From: Strongylocentrotus droebachiensis
Taxonomy: Eukaryota > Echinodermata > Echinoidea > Camarodonta > Strongylocentrotidae
Reading direction: 5' to 3'
DNA: 64,000 nt
Assembly (NCBI GenBank): GCA_035222895.1
Contig: JAVYIG010004970.1
Coordinates: 1-64,000 of the forward strand
Part shown: one piece after another, positions 38,960-50,900 of the stretch
Layout: each line of letters opens with the position of its first letter
Position numbering within the stretch: position 1 is the stretch's first letter
Notes under the pieces: model-generated
Seen by the model: only the letters and a program-made list of their open reading frames with translations
Databases searched by the model: none
What the model was told of the DNA's origin: nothing
Translations under genes and position numbers: made by a program

Positions 38960-40159
38960 TTGCTTGAGCGGCAATCGAAGGGTGAGGCTGTTTTTCACTC
39001 ACCCATTCGGAGATAAAGGTAGTACATTTAAAGTCCACCAAATTGTAGAATTGCCAATTTCATAAGTGTAAAGATCGCATTGTACACATACTACCGCTAT
39101 TATTATTTGTATTATTATTTATTCGAAGAAAAATAAAATCACAGAAAAACATTTGGAAAAGAGTCACATGGATGCCGGGAAAAAACAAAGATTTACTAAA
39201 TGATTGTAACCCGAAGGTCTTCTTTTCCAATCCACGTAACTTTACAGAAATGGTAACAATAAAATGGTGCGGCACAACAACTTATGAATCACTGTGTTAT
39301 CAACAATAATAACCATTGACAAGATAAATTTATTTATAAAAAAAAATTAGCCCCTCCCCCCCCCCCACCCCCCTTAACCAAAAAGAGGGAAAATGCCGCT
39401 TTGTGTACATGTATATAGCACCAGGTAAAAAAGGGTGGAAAAAAGGGGAATACATGCACTCAAATCCGATATTTTACCTGGAGCTTTACCTGAAGATGGC
39501 GCTGTGCAGCTGGGTATGATAACAAACAAAGAACAAAAATCGAGACAGAGACAGATCATCATACTTAACTAATTTACTTTAACTTATCTGTATACTGAGA
39601 ACTTGTGCTACAGCCAAGATAATAATCGGGAGCGCCAGGAGGGCCAAATCTGACTGACATGAGCGCTATACAAGAACCCACTATTATTATAATAATTATG
39701 ATACTATTCACGTGCAATATAATCAATGCTCTTTGAGTTGTGTATCCGTCAGGCATCAGCGCACCGATCGCTACCCATTACAATGGGCATGATGGATAAA
39801 GAGGGGGAGGAGGAGGGGCGGTAGGGGGGGGGGGGTAAAACACAGAACTAAGGGATAAACACAGAACTAAGGGACAAACTAAAAAGCCTACGTAACAAAT
39901 ACAACAATAATGAAACCAGTGGTGTAATGTGGCTCTATGCATTGATGGGGCACTAGTATGGGGGGGGGGGGGTCAATTTTACCCAATAAATGAAGTGCGA
40001 ATTAACAAAGCACCGAATATGCGGTAGGAGGGGACCTATCGCCTTTATAAAGTGTGCATTTCACCCTTTCTCTTCTTTGTTGTCTTTAACCGGCAGCTGA
40101 ATTTTCATCAGGACCTACTGTAAAAAAAAAAAAAACTAATTGTAACTTGACTTGACTTA
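38960..40159. other. 5' flank of gene A, no gene; homopolymer tracts
   Basis: C-rich run at 39,355-39,372 and G runs at about 39,825 and 39,960. The segment 39.0-39.78 kb has related, partly inverted pieces at 59.25-59.38 kb (CTGATGCCTGACGGATACAC), so it contains a dispersed repeat. Confidence 0.5.
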
Positions 40160-40915
40160 GGTGCATAGGACGGTGTGTCTCCTTGCTCCCCTACGAGAAG
40201 TCATGCTCCAGTCTGATCTGTCCTGGGCTCGTTGCTCTGCCTCTTGTCTGTTTTGTAAACCCACTCCGCCAGGTAACCATACATTTTGTTCTGAGTGATT
40301 CTTCTAGGATTATCTCGAGACTCACCAAGTATATTTGTCAAACTGCAATTATTCATGCAATCATATTACTAAAATATTTCTTCACTGTGATATGATGTGA
40401 ATTTTATATATTGGTTTAGGAATAAGAAAAGCTATTTCACCACAGAATTATACATGTTAATGAAGTGTACAAAATATACATTATGTGAACCAAATTTTAA
40501 AAAGCATACAAAAAAATACAAACAAAATATGGTAAATAAAGAGGTCTATCATGTTGAAAGAGGAAAGGATACATAAAACAATACCGGTATATGATTATCA
40601 TGATTACATACATTAACATACAGGACATAATATTAATTGAAGGTATTGCTTTTTCAAACTAGTAGTAAAGCACCCTCATCAATTACTTGTTTTTTGAAAA
40701 GCACTACTCTTTATAACAATTACAGTTACTGTTTTTCGTATAACTACATGCATTTTTGCAAAATTACTTTTTCTCGTTTAAGTATTGAGATATGTACATA
40801 TTTTATCATTGAAGTGGACACATTTACGTAATAATTTGAGACTGAAAATTATTACAAACTTTGTGATGGACTTGGATCTTTCCTCTCCTGATGTATTTTA
40901 TTCTTAATCAGCACA

Positions 40916-41229
40916 TTAAAGGTAGTGTGTCCCTTTTTTGACAACATCGAATTGTGTCGAACTTTGCAGGAATTATGAATATGTCACGTATGTCCTATGT
41001 GTGACAGTTAAACGTTAGCAGTGAGACTCCTAGTATTAAATTGAATCGATTGAACGACCGCGATCGCTAAATTCGATTCGACAACTATCACGGTCGTTAT
41101 TATCCCACAAAAAAACCTTTTCAAGCCCTTTTTTTTCGAGGGAAGTTCTAAATAAGTATTATCTTTCAAATGCCATTGGAATTGAACCTTTCATTTTTGT
41201 GGCCTGCAAATGGGACGTAGTACCTTTAA
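40916..41229. mobile_element. TTAA MITE family 2
   Basis: Ends TTAAAGGTAGTGTGTCCC and GGGACGTAGTACCTTTAA; TTAA borders. It ends 32 bp beyond the stop codon of receptor gene B, so it probably lies in its 3' UTR and may supply its poly(A) region. Confidence 0.75.
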
Positions 41230-41260
41230 TAATGTATTTAATGTTTTATCATAGAAATGT

Positions 41261-41915
41261 TTAAATGCCTGGCACGTTGACATAATCACTCTGTATGGCG
41301 TCATTCAATTCTTCGTAGTTAGCCTCTTGATCAGGTTTCTTAAGATCTTGGTAGGTATGGACGTCTGTCTGTGACTGATCAAATACAGGGTTCTCATACT
41401 GCGGAGACGAATCGGACTCCTTCCCTTTAGACTTAATAGTGGCTGATTCATTGCTGAAAGTTATTATTAGGAAAGCATAGAAAATTGCATCGATTAAATA
41501 GATAAAACAATAAAAAATAAAGTCCAACTACATGACATGTGGGAATTGGTATGGTACTTTCAAAGTACATGTCGTTAACATAATAAGTCTTTTAAGCGGG
41601 TTGCCATAACATTCAAAAATTGTTATGCTTTAGAATATTTACATAATAACGAAGAAGAAAGTATTAAAATAATTTTAATTATAACAAAAACAATCGTAAT
41701 TCGGCTTTTATTTTCATGACCATACGGTTTTATCATCTTGCGTGGAGGAGTTCGATAAGAATGGAATAATAAGAGGGACAGGTTAAGTACAAGGTGTCTC
41801 TCTAACCTTCTTCGCTTGTAAAAGATGATGATGAGAACTATAACGATAACAATCACAACAATAGCACCAACAGCGCTTCCTACGACAGTTGCTATGGAGC
41901 TTGAAGGAACTCCAG
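41261..41915 (-). CDS. Gene B: transmembrane and ITAM-like tail exons
   Basis: Exon 41915-41807 encodes a short Ser-rich stalk, about 22 hydrophobic residues (VVGSAVGAIVVIVIVIVLII) and the stop-transfer FYKRR. Exon 41453-41261 joins in phase 2 and encodes the tail. It contains YENP, then YQDLKKPDQEANYEEL, then DYVNV four residues before the end. The central pair is YxxL-x8-YxxL, inside the ITAM spacing rule of 6-8. YVNV and YENP fit the YxN pattern bound by Grb2-type SH2 domains. The residues at -2 (His, Ala) do not fit an ITIM. Confidence 0.85.
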
Positions 41916-44900
41916 CTGAAGTTGATTTTGGTGGAGAAGAAGTGGTAGGTGATGAAGAGGATGGTGTGGGAAGGCGGATGTTAGTGAAAAGGAACGACAG
42001 GAGTTAGAAATACCAAGGTAGCATCAGTTGATAGATACATGGTAGATAAGTCAGGTACTAGAATAAGATCTTAATTAATTGTAATGACATGCAAACATAC
42101 CGGCTATACCGGTCGCAGTAGGTTACTTAGTAGCATAGCTAGACATTGATGATTCGCGTATGGAAAGTTGTGTGTGTGCGTGTGTGTGTGTTTGTGTGTG
42201 TGTGTGGGCGTGCGTTTGTGTGTGTGTGTGGGCGTGCGTGTGTGTGTGTGTGTGTGGTGGGTATTTATGTGTGTGCGCGCGTTCCACAGGGTGCGTGCGT
42301 GTGTGTGAGTATGTGATTTTGGTTTAACAAATGGAATATATATTGCCATTGTAATTATCGATATCTACATTCTTCTTCTTTTTTCGAAATATACTTTAGC
42401 CGTTCCATTTTTAATTTTGGTTCATGATGTTTCAAGCATTTTTATATATTTCTCATGGGCCGTCATTATAACGCGTATTTTACATTTCATTTCTTTGAGA
42501 TGCCAACCTTGTTTTGTTGTAAATGTCAATGCTGGTCCTTGTTCTCCTTCACCGTTGATACCATCTCGTATCGCTGCAATCTGAACAGAGTACGTTGATC
42601 CTGCTTCAAGTCCACTGACGTTATACATGACCATCTCAGTAGCATTCTCAGCAGACCTCTTCGATACGGAACGGTCCATATTGTTCACCATGCTTGGAGG
42701 CTGTACTTCTTTAGCCAGTATGACATCGCTACCTGATCGCACGTAGATCTTGTAGCCAACAATAGGTCCATTCCCTGTTTCAGAGCTAGAGTCCCATTGT
42801 CTCCAACCAATAGTTGCATGGTAGTATCCCAATTCAAGTAGTTCTGGTACACCACTAAAACTTGGTAAAACTGCAGAAGTGGGGTCAAGATGAACACAAA
42901 TTAAAATAAAATAATGTTCTCTCTCTTTAAAAAGTTTTTTTGCTTTTTAAAGGCCCTTTTGAATTTGGCCGATCGAGATTTAAGGCATGCGCTGACCCGG
43001 TGATTGATGAGTTCTCTATACAGTTTCTGTTCTCTTTGGTTTTTTTCGCATTTTAAAAGAGCTATAGAATTTGCCATTTTAAAGACGAAAAATATTACAT
43101 TCGAGGAAAACCCTTTCCCCCTTTCTGTTTTCGATCCTTTTGTAATGACAAAAGGCACATCAAACAGTGCCTAGCAATGTCATTCATATCACCTAATTTT
43201 TTATCATTCGTAAAGTATATTAAATATACGCACCATAAAAAGCAGCAGACGCCAACCTTATAAAGCCGAACTCGGACGATTTATTGAAAGGGTCTCCGAT
43301 GAAACAGTAAATAGGACTATCACCCGAAATGTCTTGGATGTTGAACATGAAAATGAGAAGTGCTGAAGAGAAGGTATGTGGAGGACCTTTGGCCATTTTC
43401 CAGTTGTCCGTTGAGAAGTCCCCTGTGGTAGCTTTCACAAAGTCAGGTTCATAATTCGTTGGTGAATCGAACGAGAATGCACAGGAAAATATAGCAATAC
43501 CCGGGTTTGTCTTCTCACGTGCAGATTGGAAGCGATCTAATCACAAAAGAGACAGATAGGGGAAGCATATGTTAACTCTCCAACTCAGAAGTATTAGACA
43601 ATTATATAAATATAGAAATGAATAAAATAGGTTACACCTGAAAGGTCTTCATTGAGTTTCACAGCAAATATCAAATGATAAAAGTGCTAAGACAGAAAAG
43701 ATCAATGAGAGATAAGGAATATGGTGAGTTGATATTAAAGTAACGGTGTGGCAACAAGAACACCAACTATAATAATAATACTACACTAATAATGTAATAA
43801 CCTAATGTGGACACAAGAATGTGAACGCATGTGTACTAAATAAAGTCTCTATCGAAGTAAAAGAAAAACATGAGTAAGCAGTAATGATAGTTACCTGTTT
43901 GGCAGCTTTCCCCTGTCCATCGTGGATGGCATCCACCTGAGCTACAAGAACCAGTCACCAAGTTACAATCATCTTCCCCAGCTCGACAATGACATGTATG
44001 TGAACAGAGGTTGTAACATCCAGTAACTAAAAACAAAGGGGAAAGATTGTGCATTTAACGATTTTTTAATGACTCGTACATTATCAATGTATTTATGCCT
44101 GGTAACATGGTAGGACGGAAGGCAAAAAATGATAAGAACAATTATGCATAAAACCAAAGATATATTTACAAATTAATTTAATGAAGAAATGGAGTCTCAC
44201 ACGAGTTGCAGCTATCGGGCATGTCCACTGAGTCTGATGTAAATCCTACTTCACATTGACCTTCTGTTGTGATGCAGAATCCAGAGACCTTGTCACAACC
44301 AACATTATCTGGACAGTTGCAATGGTCAGTGCAGTTGACGCCAAAATAACCCACTTGGCAAACGGATGGCACTGTAAAACAAGCACAACAAAAACATTTG
44401 TTTTCGTATTCCAAAGCTTTATTGAAATATTTTCAAAGGTTCTTGTATTAAATAGTAGGCATAATTTATGTGTCACTATAAGATTTGATTTATATTGGTC
44501 TCTATTTATTGGTTATAACTATCTAGCTTCTTAGTTGCAACGGTGACATGGAATATCTCTGACACTTTCAAATCCAAAGTAAAAGGTCTTTCTTTCTATC
44601 TTTTTTTCGGCTCTTTCTCCTTCTTCTCCTTCATTTTCTTCTTCTTTCCACGATCCTTCTTTTATTGCCGACATGGGCAGATAGTTCCGTGTCTGCAATG
44701 GCTAATGAAATTTCCTTAATAATGTGCGAGACCATGTGGATAATATGGCAGCGGTGGGATACCATCTTGACCATAAACAAAAAGTACATTTGAACTTTGA
44801 TGTTTCTTCGAAGACTTATTCATCCCCCATTTGAAGGCTCTGAGCAGTAGTTATATGATGGAAAGAGCAGCTAACCGACAGATAAAACATTATCTGTTCA

Positions 44901-47900
44901 TTTATTACTTTGTATATTTATATTTGAAATAAATCTCTTTTCATTGATTTGATTGAAACCCTCCCTGTCTCTGTTAAATACGAATGTTTTTTTTCTCGCC
45001 TTTAGCGGTGTACCCTCTAATATTGTTTCGATCTCTAAGAATGCAATTTGTTACATCTTACACAGACAACATTACATCATATGTTCATTTACTACTTTGT
45101 ATATTTATATTTGAAATAAATCTCTTTAAATTGATTTTAATTGAAACCCTCCCTGTCTCTGTTAAATACGAATGTTTTTGTTCGCCTTTAGCGGTGTACC
45201 CTCTAATTGTTTCGATCTTTAGGAATGCAATTTTTAAATCTTACACAGACAACATTACATAATCTGTTCATTTACTACTTTGTATAATTATATTTATATT
45301 TATTGTAAATCATAAATTATATTATATCTCTTTAAATTGATTTACATTGAAACCCTCCCCTGTCTGGATACGCCCAGTATGATACTTTACCTGGGGGGTG
45401 TTTCACAAAGATCCTAAGTAGAACTTAACACTAAGTTGGACTTAAAAATTATGGACAGCCATTGGAGCCTTAAAATGAAATATATTCAAAAGCAGAAATT
45501 CAAGTATTTTAGACTTTTTATAAATTCCACATCCAGAACATGAAATCTCCCATCATAATTGAAAATATGAATGATTTGAATCAACATTTTATGCCTTTCA
45601 AAATAACTTTTACAAAATATTTTCAAAGATGCTAATGGCTTTCCATAACTTTTAAGTCTAACTTAGTGTTAAGTTCGACTTAGGATCTTTGTGAAACACC
45701 CCCCTGGACAACCTTCTCCTGACCATCCCGGCTCACAGCCCTCATCACATCTTCCAGTAAACACATTACATGGCATTCCATCTATACAGTGACAATACTG
45801 GAGACAGTCGGAGCCAAAATTTCCATCAAGGCACGCTAAAAAAGCGAATAATGTAATTCCATGTTTAAATAAGTCTTTTAAAAAGGAAGATACTTTAATA
45901 TACAAATTCATTTAACCGATTTGACTATAATAAACACCTGCACGTTGCATCAAATTTACAAGGTAAATGTGGACGCTGAAGGGAAGAGGATATATTTTGC
46001 AGTATGATGTATTTAGTCTTCTATTTTCTTCTATGTCTTCATATATTCGATTGAGCAATTACTAGGCGTTAGAGATTATGTCAGGCTAGATAAATACTAA
46101 TAAAGGGAATACTTGTAGGGTAACTCTTTGAAATACACGCTCCCATGAGAAAAATAAGAAATATTTAGCATAGGTTAAGAAAACAAAGGGAAAAAACGAA
46201 GAAAAGAACAAACAAATGGATGGAAAAAAAATATCAAAGGTAATCGAGTTATTACAAAGGATTCTGATTGATTTCAAACTATCATTTTAATACACCTCAT
46301 GAAATAAAATGTTCCAGGTTTATAATTGATCATGCCCCGTGGTAGCAATATTTATTACTGACTATGTTCATAGTGATATTCAACAACCCATATCAAAGAA
46401 ATCTCACTTTCATTCTAAATTACTTCAAAAATAATACATTGTGCTACCTTACTTTCATTACAGAATGCTCCTGCGTAGCTAGATATACAGCTGCATTGAT
46501 TTGCACCCGAAAGGCAAAACTTGTTGTCGCTGCAAGAAGAATCATCAGTTACTGCAGAACCGCATACAAGTTCACACTCAGACCCAATCCTTTGGTCGCC
46601 ACATGCTGTAATTGATAATTGATAACTGATTTCAAGCATGCATTATATGTATGTGCCTAATTGTGACATTTAAATTTGAATAATTTGCATTTGGTACATG
46701 TTTTCCAATTCAGCATTGACATGTTCGCGTAGAAAAGGTAGGAAATTAAATTACACACTTAATGCATAATCAGTAAATGAATAACATTAACATGCCACAG
46801 GAGGGCTACGGCGTCTATAATCATGTTATTGTAGCCCTCATTTTAACTTAAGTATAAATATAAAAGAAAGTGAGTTAATTTGTATTAAAGTACAAGTACA
46901 TTCCAAAAAATGACTTACTTTCAGTAGAAGCATACAATTCCGACAAACCAATCAAAACAAGTCTGAGCAAAATCGGATAACTAATAAGAAAGTTATGAAT
47001 CTTTGAAAAAGTATGTAAAACTATGGAACAATGAAAATCACTACAAAAATTGCTAATTTGGTTATTCGTTTCAGACGTCATGTCCTCACTATTTATCAAT
47101 TGCTTTATATAGTTTAATCCCATTAATTTCCCTTTTTATCCACGAAAACTTGATTCCCCCATACCTTGCCCAGGTTATATGATTAGTTATCATATTGCGT
47201 GCATGACATTTCACAAAATCTTTTATGAACTCTGAAGAATTGATACTATTTTCTGAATATTGTATATTCATAGTTATTGATTTTTATATAAATAGTTTAT
47301 CAAAATTCACATTTTTTCACGATTTAAATGGAAAAAAATCTCTATATTAGTGCATCCACACAAAAACATATTCCTATCAATCTAACTTGGATGCTGGTGT
47401 GGAGAAATAAGATTCATAGGGGAAAAATAGAAAATTTGTATTATCAATATATAGAAAATAATTAGTGGATAGTGAGGACATCACGTCACAGACTGATGAG
47501 TGAGTTCCCAATTTGTCTTGTGCTTTTCCTTGTTCCATAGTTTTACATATTTTTCAAAATTTCATAACTTTCTTATTAGTTATCCGACTTTGCTCAAACT
47601 TTTTTTGAATGGTTTGTCTGATTTGTTTGCTTCTATTGAAAGTGGGTTATTTTTTTAGTGGACTTGTCCTTTAAGAAAGATAGAAGAAAGGGGAAGAACG
47701 CTTGTTTCCTATACTACAACAACAACTGAATAGCAATACTCATCGATATACTAAGACGTAGGTTTATAAGGTTAAGATGCCAGATATGTAGATGAAATGA
47801 ATTGATATGGCATATAATCAACATATCACAACCTAGACAATGATTTTTCCTTGAAAATAGTTTGTGTAGAGTTGACATCGATATGTTAGGAATTGTTAAC

Positions 47901-50900
47901 ATGCGAAAAACAAACATACGCAAAGAAACATTAACAATGATTCTTGGTAATGTTTAAATTAAAATGTAGATGTATGCATCATTCTCTCCAAACTGTATTT
48001 TCTCGCTTTCAGGTTACCCTATATCGGTGCCCGGTTCTTCCAAAGAAGTGCCCCTTTTTGTTGGTGCTTCCCCACTGTGACAGACACTCCGCCGCCCCTG
48101 ATTGTACCAACGTGAATATATAAGGATGTACGACTTACCTGTAAGGCAGTTTTTACCAGTAAACCCAGGAGTACATATGCATGCTCCTGTCTGCGGGTTA
48201 CACACTCCTCCGTTGTAACAATTATTACACAGACGATCACAGATAGGCACATTCCATTTTCCTGGAGGACACCCTTTATGATAAAAGAAATATTTTATGG
48301 TCAAAATATTATTTTAAAAATTGTACGACTAATGTTTTTCAATTTATTTATTGGAGTTTTAACTAATCTGACACTTTCTAATTTTTTACAAGTGCTACAA
48401 CATTACTTTCAGAATAAAAAACAAACTTTCTGTTGATTAGAAAGTAAAATTTATCAAAACGTATGCCAAACTGCTAAGCAGGTCAAATCTCTTCTGTTAA
48501 CCATCACTGTGCTAGTGCTGAAGTTTGCCATGGCTCTACACACACATCGTATTGAAAGGGATTATTGTGTGGCAAACAAAGATCTAAAGAACTTGTTATA
48601 AAATCATCAATAGCAATATTCCTTGACTCATGATTATTCAATCGGTTCCAATCACTTCACTTTTAATGTAGATATATTATAAATATCATTAAATATATAT
48701 CATATTTCCTTCCTTTTATATTGATGTGATTGTTGACGCGAATAGTATTATGACATTGATGATAAATACATACATACCGTTTGATATCTCGCAGACAAAT
48801 CTACGTAGTTCATCGCAAAACTGATCATCCCAGCCGTCAATGAAGCGTGCCACACAGAACTGGTACCCTCGAATGTTATCCGGTTTACTCGACATCCACG
48901 TGGTAAACCTTAAAACAAAGAAAGAAATAACAAGTATTACATTTCTACTGTTTTATAGTGGGTCCGTGATTATTGGTTTCTTTTTAGTTTCTGGGATATA
49001 TGTAGAGTAAAACAAAAAATACCGTCTTTAACCAACCACCCTCACTTTCTCCCTCTCTCTCTCCCCCATATATCTATCTTTATCTCCGCCGTCACACTCT
49101 CTCTCTTTCTCTCTCTATTTATATATCGCCTCTATCTTCATCTTCATCTCTCATAAATAACATGGACGGATCGTAACCCTTTCTTAAAGGGGAAGTCTAC
49201 CCTGTTATTATGTTGGTTTTCAAAAAAAGAAGAACATTGAGAGAGAAAGTTAGTGAATTGTTGACCAAATTCGATTAAAATTTAAAACTTATACAATTCT
49301 GAAGTTGTCGTCTGTGAAACACAAATTGACATCCTCTCCAATTTGGCCTTTACAGAAAATGTCTTCAACTTTCATTTTCTTAGTCATTTATTTGCAACGT
49401 AATAGATTTGTTTCAAAAATAGGTTGAATAAAATACATATTTGAAATAGATATATTTAGGATGAATGTATGGTAGCCAATTTTCTTAAGGAAAGATATGG
49501 ATTTTTGACGCTTTGTAGTGAAGGGCAAATGGGAGCGGAGCTCGCAAAATACGTCACAGAGTTGCCAATTTGAGTTTAAGTGATTGCACTTTCAAAAATT
49601 CATAGCTTCTTAATTTGTAATCGTTTATTTAATTTTCAGTGACCTATTCCTCTCATTGTCTGCTCCATTGAATCCAATCTAGTATAAGGGTGGACTTCCC
49701 CTTTAATCATTTTGAATGTAAATACCTTGAGTTTCGAAGCAAAGTTCCATCCGCCATTGGAAGACACCTTCCTTGTCTAGTGAGTCAAGCCCGAACCAGA
49801 ACTCGATTCCGTTGAAGCTGTTTGTGAGATTTAGCTGTTTATAGTGATAAAAGAAACATTCGTTATCAAACTGGTCATACCTTTAAATTTAAAAAATATT
49901 TTTAACTATGCAGTGGACTGGACTGGTTGAATGATCAGTTAGTTTGGTGACCTCTTATATCTCAAATAATATAAGCATTGTTCTTGTCGTTTAAACTGGC
50001 GTAGCCTAGTTTGTAAGACAAAAAACGGACTTTAGTTGTTGTTGGATGAAGCCTTGTCATGGGCATCCGGGTCATAGGCATTTTTGGAGGGGGACGGGGG
50101 GGGGGATTCATGTTTCTTGCCTGAATATCAACTTTCCAGTTTCACATTATGCGATCAGATGCATTGTGTGAGCATCAAGATGCATTATTGTTTTAGAATG
50201 GTGTTTCATCACCAAAACACACTACACAAATATGGAAATTACATATTTGAGCAAAAGAGAAATTCCGAGATTCGCCGTGGATGATGTGAAAAAGGGTCAG
50301 TGTTTGGAGGAAGTTATCTCTTTGTTAAAAAAAGCAATAGGTGTACCTACAGGCCTTTAATGATAATAATATACAGGTTTTGTCTATTCTGGTCTATTGC
50401 TTTGCTGGAACCAGTGGTAAAACTGCACTCCCCTTTATCAATTGGAATATTATCAATTGCTATATTCATTTACACAAGACCCCAGCCCAGTGAATATAAA
50501 CACTGGAGGATTGTTTAGTATACTCACGTCTATTTCTGAGGTCTTCAGTTGAGCCAGCGATCCGCCAACGTTTTGGCAGTATTCCATTGCATCAAAATAA
50601 CTTGCTGAGAAGGATGGAATATAATACTGCACATTTGGATAATCAATCCACACGTCACTCACAACTGAAATGAAAATTATTACCATTCAATTTGGATGAG
50701 GCATTTATGTGTCATCTAAGAACACAACAAACAAACAAAATCCTGATAATGTATTATTTAACGCTACACAATGATTGCAACGTAAAGGCGTGTCTTTTAA
50801 GGATGTATTGAAGTTATTCATTGTTTCATCAAAATTAAAATAAACACTTAAAGCAATAATATCTCAAATTATATACCTAACTGAAGAAATCCAGCCATCT

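Larger units (their letters stand above)
34987..40660 (-). other. Segmental duplication, copy A: leader exon and 5' flank of gene A
   Basis: Colinear with 60,683-64,000, with gaps. Shared landmarks include the leader exon, GTGAAATGTAT, CACGTCAATACAT-like and AGTCACCCCACTCAACTTGA blocks, the AGAAGTGGAAACAAATGAAG block (38.1 kb / 62.2 kb), the YY1-like block, and GTCTGTTTTGTAAACCCACT (40.25 kb / 63.61 kb). Copy A carries extra DNA: the hAT element at 35,627, a LINE fragment at about 36.8 kb, and about 0.8 kb at 38.93-39.75 kb. Confidence 0.85.

Noticed and set aside
41261..41453. ITIM in the receptor tail
   Set aside because: The residues two before the tyrosines are His and Ala rather than Ile/Val/Leu/Ser; the spacing fits an ITAM instead.
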